A stretch of DNA of 64,000 bases from Euwallacea fornicatus. Taxonomy: Eukaryota > Arthropoda > Insecta > Coleoptera > Curculionidae. The notes under the pieces are model-generated. The model was not told the origin of the DNA, did no database searches, and saw nothing but the letters and a program-made list of their open reading frames with translations. The stretch lies in contig NC_089566.1 in the NCBI RefSeq assembly GCF_040115645.1, positions 2,604,001 through 2,668,000 of the forward strand. The letters run 5' to 3'. A program made the translations under genes and the position numbers. Shown one piece after another: positions 48,687-59,133 of this stretch (positions are counted from its first letter, which is position 1; every line of letters starts with the position of its first letter).

Positions 48687-49459
48687 CCGTGCGACTCCAA
48701 ACTGATTTTTTGTTCAAAAGCAGCATAAAATACGACAAAAAATACTATGTTGTGAATTTGTTTTTTTTTTATGTTGCTTACGTCACTGGAAGCACAATAT
48801 GGCCGATAGTTCTTATTGCCGGTCAAGTGGTATATTAAATTAAAGGTCTTTCAAAACTTCATTTAATAGTGTGTTGTGATTCAAAATCTCAAGAATAGTT
48901 TTTGAAAAGAATAGGTATACATTTGGTCAAAAATGCATTACAAATTCAGTTAAGTACGTAAGTAGGTAGTACGTAAACATTGAAAAAAATTTTATGTTGA
49001 TAGGAAATTGGTTTGTTTTCGATTTTGTGCTTACAGTTTTTGGTTACCTATATTGATTTTTTATTTCTTTTACCAAAGACTGTGAGCACAAAATCGCAAA
49101 CAAACAATTCTCTTATCAACAAATAAGTTTTCTGATTGTTTCTGCACTATTTAATTGACTGCATTGAGTTTTTTACCAAACTTATACCCGTTTTTCTCAG
49201 AAACCAATCAATCGACTTTGAATCGCAATATACCATTGCATGTAGCTTTGAAAAACTGTTAAGTTGAGGTGTCACTTGACCCATGTTTCAATGATAACAG
49301 TCGGCCATTTTGCGCTGCCGGTTTCGTAAGCGTCATTTAAAAAAATTAACAAAAGTCCAAAGATGACATTTTCCCTCCTATTCAATGCTTCTTTTAAATA
49401 AAAAACAAATAAACATTTGTTAAAAAGTTAACAGGAAAGTGAAATTTAGAGTCGCACGG
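48687..49459. mobile_element. Foldback transposon (773 bp), diverged arms
   Basis: The ends are TA|CCGTGCGACTC and GAGTCGCACGG|TA. The two halves are diverged inverted copies along nearly their whole length; for example GATTTTGTGCTTACAG at about 49022 pairs with CTGTGAGCACAAAATC, and AATATGGCCGA at about 48797 pairs with TCGGCCATTTT at about 49302. There is no coding remnant. It ends 14 bp before the next element. Confidence 0.8.
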
Positions 49460-49473
49460 TATGTATGTACATA

Positions 49474-50514
49474 CAGTGTGACCCATTTGTTTGGGGTCAG
49501 TCTATAAAAAGTTCATTTATGGTACGATTAGCCCGGATTTTTTTTAATTATAGAGCTTGATAAAGTGCACATTTTCAGCGAAAATGGCCCGGTTGATATG
49601 AAATTCAAGACCTGCTATGAAGTTTCTAGGAGCAAAATTTTAATAAATCATATTAACGATTTTTTAAAGAAAACATCTGTGCCCGCCACTGGATTGGCCA
49701 CCACTCACAACGGGCTTGAGTAATAACGATTTTGTAGAAGAATTACGAATGCACACTGGGTTCTTACATCTACTTATACTTTCTCTGGGTGTATTAAGAC
49801 CCAAACTAACCATATCAATACCATTTCGGGGATTGTCGTTGAAATATTGCAAAATTTAGTTGGTATTTAGGAAAAGCACACGGCGGCCATTTTGCCTCGT
49901 TACTTCGACTTACCGGTGTATCTGGACGTCTGATGTTGAACTCTGCATTCTGCCGCACCCTCTGCTGCCGGGCGCACGTTTTCACCAACAAGACGAACAA
50001 TTTCTGTTTTTCCTCTTACAATTCACAATTTTCCACTCACACACCACGAATCGGCCACAATTATCACGATTAACAATCTAATTTGCATCGAGCACAAATA
50101 CGTTCTGACATCGATGTTGATGTTTGTTGCGTTTGTTCGACAGTTAAACACTTCACTTGTTCTCCATAGCCGACTGTGAACTTTTGAATATAAACAAACA
50201 CTGAGGGTGCAGTTTTAATTCTTTTACAAAATCGTTATTACTTGAAATTTTTCGATTAAATCTTGCACAGGCCCGTCTTGAGGGGTGGCCAATCCAGTGG
50301 CGTGCCCAGTTTTTTTCTGAAAAAATCGCCAATATGATTTATTAAAATTTAGCTCCTACAAACTGTCATAGTAGGCCTTGAATTTCATGTCAACCAGGCA
50401 ATTTTTGACGAAAATGCGCAGTTTATCAAGCTCCATAATTTAAAAAAATCCGGGCCGAATCGAACCACCAGTAAACTTTTTACAGAGTGACCCCGAAATA
50501 AATGGGTCACGCTG
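49474..50514. mobile_element. Foldback transposon (1041 bp) with ~300-bp TIRs
   Basis: TA|CAGTGTGACCCATTTGTTT faces AAATGGGTCACGCTG|TA. The TIRs extend about 300 bp, with GAGCTTGATAAA, TTTTAATAAATCATATT and CGCCACTGGATTGGCCACC conserved in both arms at roughly 80% by eye. The central about 430 bp is single-copy and GC-richer, and contains an exon-like piece (next entry). There is no transposase. Confidence 0.88.
49914..49948 (-). other. Exon-like sequence inside the foldback element
   Basis: On the minus strand ATG at 49948 begins 11 codons plus 2 bases (MQSSTSDVQIH), ending at a strong donor CACCG|gtaagt at 49914. It is preceded by GC-rich then A/C-rich sequence resembling a 5'UTR. It lies in the unique centre of a non-autonomous transposon, which suggests that a host gene's first exon was captured. 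The source gene is unknown, and the resemblance rests on a short sequence. Confidence 0.35.
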
Positions 50515-50516
50515 TA

Positions 50517-52625
50517 TACAAAGAGATTTCGTCAAGTTGGGCTCATGCTTGTCTGCTAAGGTACATCGCCCAATCATATTTTCAATCTCCGCATAGAAAT
50601 GGGGAAATGTAGGGTGGACAATTTTGAGCTGCGCGGTATTTAAAACTGATGACTTATTTGACTATGAACTTCGCTATTAGCTCAAAATTTGCAATGTGGA
50701 TAGTAAGAACACAGTTACTGAAGAGATAAAGATGTTGACACCAACTTTAAAGCTTTAAATCCTGATTTGAAATGGGAAGAAAGTAGCAAAACTTTGAACA
50801 TCCTTTGCTTTCGCGTCTTCAACCGAGACACTTTCAGTATATATTAATCGATTTCCAATTCTATCGATATCCTTTCTTCCCGATTAAATCGCGATTAATC
50901 CGGTGGTGCCTTAAAAAATGTGTTCATGAAGACTTTCGTTCTCTAAGTGTGGTATTCCCAAAATTATAAAAAAGAAAAGGGAAAAAGGACTAGTTCCGAA
51001 GGTTCCCGTGTTCGAACCAATCAAAAAATGACCAGCATGAACCAACGTGGAACCACAATTTTCGAAAAGAAATTTACTTAAAGTGACGACAAAAACAACA
51101 GCCAGCATGAAAAAAAAATTGAAATGCAGAACCTGGAAAAAACTTGCTGCAACGTATGAAAATATTCTCCTCTCCTTCAAGACTTTGGGTTTATCGAGGC
51201 AATATACAAATACTTTTAAGGGGGAATTTATGGCATCACCTGACCGGGATTATGGCAAAAACTAAAACCACTGTGAAACTTCCAAGAACATAAAATAAAT
51301 TAGGCAGTATGTTGGAGTCCTTTAGTTGAGCATCAATTCGATCTATGTCAAGGGAAAGGGGATTTATCACTGCCCCAGTCTCGGTGATGTTTCGAGCCTC
51401 GACTAACCTTCCGAAATAATTCTGAAGAAAATTGATTTTTTTTTTCTTTAAGGTGACGATAATTTTATTTGTGGCTTGATATGAAAAATCAGAGTTCTGT
51501 TTCCTAAAAATCGATGGTGTCAACCTATTTGATGACGCTGTAAAATTGAGGAAATAGAATCCAACGCGGATTGTCGTGAAATGTTTTCCTAAAAATCTTG
51601 TAACATCTACAACTCGCTACTACTGATCAGCTGCGACAGCTAAAAGGCATAAAAAAGGGGGTACCTCGTTGTGCTAAGAGAATCAACGTGTCTTTGAAGC
51701 TCAGTTGGTAAAGCAATAGAAAAGCTGTAATGTGTGTTGGTTCAAACTCGATCGAAGGTGATGATAGACTTTTTGCTCTACATTAATGAAGTGCGGACGT
51801 TAAAACTGTTTTGCATTTTTTTTTTTTTTAATGGAGGAGATTCAAGTGCAAAATTGTATTCTACTCGATTGCAACATATTAGAAAGAGCCTCAAATGCTG
51901 TGAAAGACCGAAAGTAGCGACATATTCCTACATTGAAAAAACATGGTTTTTAAATGGACAAAGAGAACTCTATAACATATCTGTGAAGTAAATGGTATAT
52001 AAAACCAACATATCCGACATTATAAAGAACAAAAAGAGGGACGTTGGTAGTTACGTTACGTTTCCAAGAGCTAAAGAGATGTGAGACAATGGAAAATCTT
52101 CCCAGACAAAACCTAAAGGAATCAATCAACACCCTCACTGGAACTGCTAGATATTCAACTTAATGTGAATTCTTCGAGATGAGAAATACACGTCATGGCG
52201 TAATTGATAATAGAGAACCGTAATGCAGATTCCTTATGCAAAATATGAAGATTTAACCTAATTTATATATTTCCAAAAGATGAGAATAACCGAAATATAT
52301 AGTGTTCAGGATTATTTTTAACTGAGTATTCAAGGTTTTTTAATATGGGGATTTTTGATATTTCCTAAATTTTAAAATAGCTTAAAAACAACGCTGTCGG
52401 TGGCACTTTTCCGAGTTTTGAAAAGTCATAATTTGTTTGTGCCACATTGTAAACACATTTGAAATAACAAAATTTCCTACTAATGTGAATATTAATTAAT
52501 TTATGTGCAATTATATATTTTTACTTGTTAAAAACTCAGTTTTTATCAACTTTTCGCTATAGGCAAATTAGATTATTCCTTATTATTTTAACATAAAGAA
52601 TCTCTGGTGTAATTGTGAACCATTA
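50517..52625. other. AT-rich non-coding region
   Basis: No gene is identified. Minus-strand open stretches at 51236-51523 and 50911-51180 encode hydrophobic segments (for example YVLGSFTVVLVFAIIP). They could be remnants of a membrane protein or chance. A tRNA-like sequence lies at 51690-51759. Confidence 0.45.
51690..51759 (+). pseudogene. tRNA-like sequence (tRNA pseudogene or SINE head)
   Basis: It has an A-box-like GCTCAGTTGGTAAAGC (D arm) and a B-box-like GGTTCAAACTC (T arm) at the right distance. The first seven bases GTCTTTG can pair with CGAAGGT through normal and G-T pairs, and the T stem pairs with three wobbles. The anticodon stem does not pair, so this is not a working tRNA. It may be the head of a tRNA-derived SINE. 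Confidence 0.45.
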
Positions 52626-52627
52626 TA

Positions 52628-52986
52628 CCGAGTAATTCAAGAAGATGGCTCGCCTTTATAACTTTTTTGTTTTTAAGCTTTGAAAGTGGAAGTTTGGAGG
52701 GAAACTATATGAGAATAGAGCCGATTGATTGGCATTAATGGCGTTTATCCAGCACTGTCGGTTTAACCGGAAATGACCTCCACTTTCGATTTTTAAACGT
52801 AATGCCCTATAAATTTTTACTTTTTTGGAATTTTGAGGCTATTTCCGGTCAAACCGGAAGAGTTACATAAACGTTATTAATATCACTCAATCGGCTTTAT
52901 CCTCATACAGCTCCTCTCCAAATTTCAGCTTTTTAAATTTAAAAAGAAAAAGTTGGAAGGGCGAGCCACCTTCTTGAATCACCCAG
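52628..52986. mobile_element. 359-bp palindromic MITE
   Basis: TA|CCGAGTAATTCAAGAAG faces CTTCTTGAATCACCCAG|TA. The two halves pair almost throughout, with GGCTCGCC near each end, GCTTTGAAAGTGGAAGTTTGG against CCAAATTTCAGCTTT, and CGGTTTAACCGGAAATG against ATTTCCGGTCAAACCGG. There is no coding content. It abuts the truncated Tc1-like element to its right. Confidence 0.85.
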
Positions 52987-52989
52987 TAT

Positions 52990-53689
52990 ATCTCAGATTC
53001 CCAGTGTCCTGGACGATTTTCCACAGATCTTCATTGATGGTACTGCAGAAACTCATTTTTGACGTATATACTGAAATGCTCAATGCGGTTGAAATCCGGA
53101 GATTCAGCAGGCCACTTCAAAACCTCAACCCTATTGTCGGCAAATCGTGCCCTTGCCTTCCTGTTCGTGTGTTTAGGGTCATTATCCTGCATAAAGATTC
53201 ATCTGATGGGTATATTGTCATCGGCATAAGGAAACAATGCATTTTCCAGGATATCAACGTACACAACTTAGTCCTCTCCTTCTAGATGGGGACCAAGGGG
53301 CATGCTGGTTTGCTAATTTTAGGTGGTTGGAGATCTGTCTGTCAGTCAGTTTAGGAGCTTTCGTTGGGCTTCTCTTATGTAAATTTGCATCAGCCGATCG
53401 TCTCCGTATTGCAAAAGTGTTCACGTTAATCCAAATTCGTGTTTTTATTTGTTTAGATGTTGAGAAAGGTGACACTTTCGCCACCCTCTGTATTCCCCCG
53501 TCATCTATTAATGTCGTTTTTCTTTTTCTACCACGCGTCACCAGTTTTTCTACAAATTTTACGGCATTGCCGATCACTTTGGCAGAACCGTTTCAATACA
53601 CTTTGACTAAATTCATAACTTTTCTCTTCATTTCCAAGTACTAAAATCTTGTTTTGCAAATCTGTCGTAGAATGAGCTCCTCTACCCAT
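52990..53689 (-). pseudogene. Tc1 transposase pseudogene with internal deletion
   Basis: It starts at ATG 53689 (MGRGAHSTTDLQNKILVLG). After a frameshift come RGRKRKTTLIDDGGIQRVAK, NVNTFAIRRRSADANLHKRS and KLTDRQISNHLKLANQHAPW (paired HTH domain). It then jumps to YVDILENALFP, MQDNDPKHTNRKARARF and VLKWPAESPDFNRIEH. The last two catalytic residues show the D34E spacing of Tc1. The first catalytic D region is deleted. Confidence 0.85.
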
Positions 53690-53850
53690 AGTATTTCAAC
53701 TAAAAATCATCTATGCACGACTCAACCTTACTATTTAAGTTATATTCACCTTAATTGAAAACTTTAAAACGTTCAATTAACTATTGAGTGAAATTACATA
53801 GTACTTTAATGCATACGGCGCCAACACTGCTATTTTTTTGCATGGACCTG
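52990..53850 (-). mobile_element. Truncated Tc1-like transposon
   Basis: The right end is CACTGCTATTTTTTTGCATG-GACCTG|TA at 53850, a typical Tc1-family terminus. The opposite end is missing; the sequence runs directly into the MITE at 52986. The transposase inside has lost its middle third. Confidence 0.75.
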
Positions 53851-54026
53851 TACACGTGCGATTCACATAAATAGGGGAATCCCAAAAAGGTTTCGACGTA
53901 AGGTGTCTAGTAATTGTACCCACTTAAGGCCTGATGTAGTGTCATGAGAATACCTGACACAATGAAATAACAAATTTAGCACCACGATGGTATTCAAATG
54001 TTATCTCTTGTTACCATAGAGCTATA

Positions 54027-54790
54027 CAGGGGGTCCATCAAATATGTAAGAAAAATTCGGGGAGTCAGTCCCTGAACTATTCTAAGGATGTTTTGCCCTT
54101 TGATGATTGTTGAAAAGCCTCTTCGTCCCGAAGATACAGGGCGGGCAAAATTTTCGACAATAGCAGCATTTTATTACTAAATATTACGTGTAAAGCTTTT
54201 CACTCTGAAAGTGCTGTCGAAAATGACTACCTCCAGCTAGAATGCAAAAATCCAATCTTCTCTTCATTGACCGCTGAACCCTTTCAAAAAACACCAGTGT
54301 CGCTTCTTATTGAGTTACTCCCAGGAATAATCCGGCTTTTCAAATCTTCCACATTTGCCAGTGGAGTATTATAAACTAATGACTTTAGATGTCCCCAAAG
54401 GAAATAATCCAGGGGGTTCAAGTCCGGAGATCGAACAGGCCATGAGTACGATATGTTATCGTTAAAAATTCACAACCATATTGAAATGCGCCGGCGCACC
54501 GCGGTGCATAAATCAGATTGCATTCATTGTTGCAAATGATACGTCTTCCTAGGGAGCGTTTGTTCCAAAAAATTGCGGCACGCCTCCCCGGTCAATCTTC
54601 CTGGTAAATTTTTCTTGCTCTGCATCTTCGGAACAAAGAGGCTTTTCACGATAACCCCCCAAATTTTTACCGTACGTTTAATGGACACCTTGTAGATGAG
54701 CGCAATATGATAAATATGATAGAAGAAAATCCTCGGATTGTGCAGGTCTAAAATACTCGAAAATTCTAATGCTTGCTCCGAGCAATTCAT
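54027..54790 (-). pseudogene. Degenerate DDE transposon with CAGGG end
   Basis: The 3' end is TA|CAGGGGGTCCATCAAA at 54027. On the minus strand: EEQ-like EKFTRKIDRGGVPQFFG, FMHRGAPAHFNMVVNF (second catalytic block, with D replaced by R), then PVRSPDLNPLDYFLWGHLKS (last block) and LANVEDLKSRIIPGSN. Frameshifts and stops are frequent. The 5' end is not identified. Confidence 0.75.
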
Positions 54791-55424
54791 CCATATTTAA
54801 GTGTAAATCCCTAAGTAAAATCAAATATTCTATGGAGCTGTTTTTCGAGCGTTTGGAGAATCGCCTTTGAAAAGCTAGAGTTCATGATTAAAAAAAAAAA
54901 AATAAGTCAAGTCTCTGACTAATTAAAACTCTTTCTTCGTTTGTATTCTCGCTTCCGAAATCTTCATTTAGTCTTCACCGAACCGCATTTCGAACACTTC
55001 TACGCATTTTTATACGTATAACCTGAATTGCTGGACGAGTATGAGTTATGTTACTTCGAATTTAGACGAAATATTAGTGTTCGGAATCATTTTTGTTTGA
55101 AAGAAATAATTTCAATGTTTTAACAGTTTTAGTTCGAGACATTAAATGAGAACAAAACCAAACTTTTTGAGTAATTCAAATCCAGGGGAAAAAATAAGCG
55201 GGACACGAATAATGGACAGAAAATCCGACCTCAGATACAAAATGTTTGAAAAGATGGTGGCGCCCAACCCTTCATAATGCGACGATTGCGTGACTAACTC
55301 CATTCAAAATGAATACCGTCGAAGTCGCCTTTCTGCCGTGAACTTTACTAAGAGTTTTACCTCTTAGATTAAAAAAAAAAAAAAAAAAAAAAAATGTCGT
55401 ACTAACCAGCAATGGAAATTCCAG
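54791..55424. other. Non-coding region before the RGS exon
   Basis: AT-rich sequence containing two A-runs; the longer one is listed separately. A usable acceptor (aaattccag) precedes the RGS exon at 55425. Confidence 0.5.
55371..55394. repeat. Poly(A) run of 24 bases
   Basis: Uninterrupted A24, 30 bp upstream of the RGS exon. It may be a simple repeat or the tail of a retroposed sequence; no target duplication was identified. Confidence 0.9.
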
Positions 55425-58035
55425 ATGTCTTGTAGCATTACTGAGCGGGTCAGTTCTACACCGGCGACAATCCAAAGTGTATCCGCCACTAGTGGAGGCA
55501 ATATCGGACCTTCTTCACTGAGTATAATAGAGTCATCAAGTAGTTCCACGCATCAGATACGATGTAGGGAGCGTGTAGGGCCCGAAGGCAACTCGTTGTC
55601 AACCCTAGCCACGTCCCCTAGTCCGCGACAGCCTGCAGAAGGGGCCAGCACCCCAAGTGGGGATGATGGCCCCCCTCAAAACGGGCCGCAATCTACCAGC
55701 CCACAAGGGTCGCAATTCAGATCGAAACCCTGTGGTACTATGCTCTTGTGTTGCTGCTGTAAATGCCCTTGGTAGGCTCGATCCGCGGTCGACCGCACTG
55801 ACTTCTGATGATTTGTTTTTGTAGGTCGAACACTGGAAACAAAGAAAATGGTAGAACGAAAGGTTCAACTATTGACGATTCTCCGTAAGTTATTGTCAAT
55901 TAAGAATCGAAGGAACCCATATTGAGGCAAACGTTTGTGTTGTAGATGCAAGGGAGTACAGGAAGAAGTTCGTGTTTCTGCAGAGGAACTTCGAAGTTGG
56001 GGGAAGTCTTTTGACAAGCTGATGAAAAGCGCCGGTACGTTAAACCTCTTGAAGGGAAAAGTCGTGGACGCGAGTAGGAGGAGCCGTATTAAAAACGTGT
56101 CTTTATCCGACGATAAATGAGAACGAAATCCGATAATTAAGGGGGGTCCCATTCGAACTTTTGCATTTTTACCTTAAAACAGTAATAAAATTATTTATAT
56201 TAAACCCGACGATTTTTTTCAGCGGGTAGAAAAGTGTTTAGGAATTTCCTTAGAGGGGAATACTCGGAGGAAAATATTTTGTTTTGGTTGGCTTGCGATG
56301 ATTTCAAGAAACACACAGACAAAGCGTACACTGAGAGGCGATCTAGACTGATTTATATGAATTATATTCATCCAGACTCATCAACAGAGGTAAGAAATTT
56401 AACTCCAACAATTAATGTTATTATGCAGTGACGAAACGAGAATTTGCTTTTGTGTCGATGTTAGCCCAAGAAGCCCGCGAATCGGCATTATGGACCCTAT
56501 TTCATGCCCCCCACAATATTTCCTATTTTCTTCTTTTTAAATTGTACACAAAATAATTTCTACAAAGGCCCAATCTGCTGTGCTTGACATCAAGAGGTCC
56601 GGACAATAAATGCAATTGGCCAGTAAGTGGGTGTACATCTCTGAAACGTTGAGGACTATCGATTTAAAATTAAAATTTCTGCAGTTTCTCTGTCATCTCT
56701 AGTGAACGGTTCTAACAACAAAGTGTCAATAACGCGTGATAAGAGAAGCGAGTATTCTTCAAGCCATTTTGACGCATTGTGCTTCGATCGCGTTTTCCAT
56801 CTATTCCAACATTGTCTTTTTAATGAATGCCGTACCGGGTGTCCAGGCGAATCCTGGACACAGGAGATCAATATGGGACATTGGTTTTTATTTTATTTTA
56901 TTTTTTTGCGGCTACACGGATTATCCAGTTGAAAAGTTTTTGAAGCGAGGTCGTAGTACTCAAGACTGGCCGTAACTCCGCATTTCTTTTCAACCTTCCA
57001 ATTAGAGCCGTTTTGCCTCAAAACGGCTCCGAGCCTCAAAAACCTGAACGTCCCCCGCAGCCGTCCGATGCCGCGATCGGTCAGGTCCGTCGGTGGTCTC
57101 TTCGGGCTTAAAACGTTTTTGCAAACGATGTTAAAGTTCTTTGCCTTCGTTCATTTACTTCTTTCGTCGAAGCTTAATACGTAGACATTTATTTATTTTC
57201 ACTTTTGCATTGTTGCATTTAAGCAAAAGACAAAATTAAAAAAAAATTAGAAAACTCATTTGACACGGGGGTTTTGCGCTTGTGTCGCGTCTCAAATTCT
57301 CACCCGACTGACCGATCGTGGCCTCGGAACGGTCACGCGGGACAATCGAATTTTTGAAACTCGGGGGCGTCCCGAGGCAAAATGGCTCTAATTGGAAGAT
57401 CGAAAAAATGCCAGAGTGATCTTGAGTACTGCGGCCTCCACGTTGTTCAGTCGAACGATCCGTTCGGGCCCGAGAAAACAAAAGCCGACTTCCCGTGTCG
57501 AACTCCCAACGTCCAGGGTCCGCCCGGGACACCCGGTGTTCGCTTCGAACGGTTTTATCACATTAACGGGAGCTTACTCGGACCGAGGGACTTAACTGAA
57601 GCCCATTTTCAGGTCTCCTTAGACTCTAGAGTGCGAGAAATCGTGAAAAAACAACTACAAGAACCTCAACCAAACATGTATGACGAAGCTCAATTACAGA
57701 TCTATACTTTAATGCAAAGAGACAGCTATCCCCGCTTTTTGAATTCTCCCGCTTTCAAGGATCTTATGCAGCAAGCCGAGAAGAAGGGCAAAGAAAAGTT
57801 ATCGGTGAGCGGAGAAAATCTCTCACGTGCCGCTGATCGATTGAGTTGGTCATTTCAGATTTTTTTACCACCCCAAAAAACCCCCTCACTTCACACAATC
57901 GACTTAAATTCAATGCAGATTATGGGAGAGGAGCATGGTCATGCAAGTCAGTCGACGCCTTTGCTGACGGCTGTTCACCCTGCAGCCACAATGCCGGTGT
58001 CCGATTTTTCAGATAGGGACCAGGATGCATGTTAA
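55425..58035 (+). CDS. Regulator of G-protein signalling, RZ class (RGS17/19/20; Dhit-like)
   Basis: Exons: 55425-55771, 55825-55884, 55946-56034, 56223-56389, 57613-58035 (TAA). Phases agree and give 361 residues from the ATG directly after an acceptor. Residues 1-105 are Ser/Thr/Pro/Gly-rich. A cysteine string (LLCCCCKCPW, 107-116) follows, a palmitoylation-type motif typical of RZ-class RGS proteins. The RGS domain spans about 153-273: SWGKSFDKLMKSAAGRKVF, FLRGEYSEENILFWLACDDF, YIHPDSSTEVSLDSRVRE, MYDEAQLQIYTLMQRDSYPR. RGS proteins speed GTP hydrolysis on Gi/o/z-type alpha subunits at membranes; Drosophila Dhit is the likely orthologue. The tail after 285 is not conserved and contains an in-frame removable segment at 57805. 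A distal first exon at 36222 is possible. The 1.2-kb last intron holds a foldback element. Confidence 0.93.
56835..57537. mobile_element. GC-richer foldback element in last RGS intron
   Basis: Inverted arms of over 200 bp: CCGGGTGTCC near 56835 against GGACACCCGG ending at 57536, GTAGTACTCAAGA near 56953 against TCTTGAGTACTGC near 57419, and TTCCAATTAGAGCC near 56996 against GGCTCTAATTGGAA near 57384. Pairing weakens towards the centre, where CCGCGATCGGTCAGG still matches. It lacks a clear TA duplication and is richer in CpG than the other elements, so it is probably a different family. Confidence 0.75.
57805..57918 (+). other. Optional in-frame intron (exitron-like) in RGS last exon
   Basis: A strong donor TATCG|gtgagc at 57805 faces two acceptors, tcatttcag (ending 57858, removing 54 bp) and caatgcag (ending 57918, removing 114 bp). 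Both remove whole codons in phase 0 and the unspliced form is also open, so three C-terminal tails are possible without frame change. The 54-bp size equals the normal short introns of this genome. Confidence 0.5.
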
Positions 58036-58506
58036 ATTCCTTTTATGTGTAAACAGGTAAAATTGGCTTTAAACCCGACACACGCGGTATAAATTTCAAG
58101 CTTCTCGACTTAATTTCTAGGCGGCCTAACGACAGACTCGAATGTCAACAATAACTATCGACCTCGGACGGCGACGTGACACCAAAAGGGGCGATTTGTA
58201 AATGTGTTAATGCCGGTCCTGGTGATGCCAAGGCCTTGCAAGTCGAGGGATCTCAACAGGCCTATTTTTTAAGGTTCATGGGAAAGTGACGAGCTGGATT
58301 CTGTCATTCTTCCAGAATGCCAGAACCAAGGACAACTTGGCTCCTTGGGTTCTTGGTACATTGAATCCGTACGTGGCAGCGTTGTTGCCTCTCGGGAGTG
58401 TACCTGCACGTGTTAAAAAATTGTTGATTTTGTGTGGTTGGTTTAAGGGAAAGATGTCAGAATGAAGGGAAAAGGAAACGGCTACATAGAGCATTTATAT
58501 AATATA
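58036..58506 (+). other. RGS 3'UTR, possible small UTR intron
   Basis: Soon after the stop, AAACAG|gtaaaa (58056) and aatttctag|gcggcc (ending at about 58121) could delimit a small intron in the untranslated region. No AATAAA was noticed within the first 450 bp. Confidence 0.35.
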
Positions 58507-58508
58507 TA

Positions 58509-59133
58509 CAGGGTGTCCCCACGGCGTGTAACTGTGGGAACATCTTTTTTAGCACTGGACTTGGAGCGTAAAGTTAAATACCGGAGTTGTAGAAAAAACT
58601 GCTGTGCATATTTTACAATGGTGGGAGAGTGTAAATTGTAACGTTAGTCCTTCCACGGCTGTCACTGGGCCGCGTCGTTACCGACTCGTTATCGCTCATG
58701 TCTGGTAATATCATATTTACTTCACCGACGTTATCAGTTTTTATAGTTTTAAAGGGTCTAACGTTTTTAAAGTGTTTGCATTTTCCCGTAGTTTTGAAAG
58801 CAAATAACCACAACAATGCGAAGTAACATTTTTGAACGTTTAAAAAATGCTTCTTGAAGGTACTAAAGTTATGCTTTTTGATAAATCTTCCGAAACTAGG
58901 ACTAGAAAGTGCAATCTACTTTGCTTCATGTAAAATGGTACACATATTATAGCCCCCCTCCCGCCGCCACATAATGCGGACAACGGCAAAATTTTAGCTC
59001 GATTACCTGAAAAAGCACTGAGCATGAACACAGAATGAGCCTCGTAGGAATTTTGCAAATCACGCACATACTGCAAGGGATAATTTAAAAAAATAACAAT
59101 TCAGGAATTCCATCCTTTTTCTGCAACACCCCA
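58509..59133. mobile_element. Probable CAGGGTG-type transposon remnant
   Basis: The left end is TATA|CAGGGTGTCCCCACGG. About 625 bp later CTGCAACACCCCATATA resembles its inverse with two mismatches. No transposase block could be read on either strand, though the minus strand is open for 78 codons in 58840-59076. Confidence 0.45.

Noticed and set aside
50911..51523. Minus-strand hydrophobic frames resembling a membrane protein
   Set aside because: Short, separated by stops, and no receptor or transporter family could be recognised; kept only as a remark.
57382..57612. Plus-strand open frame joined to the last RGS exon
   Set aside because: The frame upstream of 57613 lies mostly in the foldback element. 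The conserved RGS protein resumes exactly after the acceptor cattttcag, so only 57613 onward is coding.
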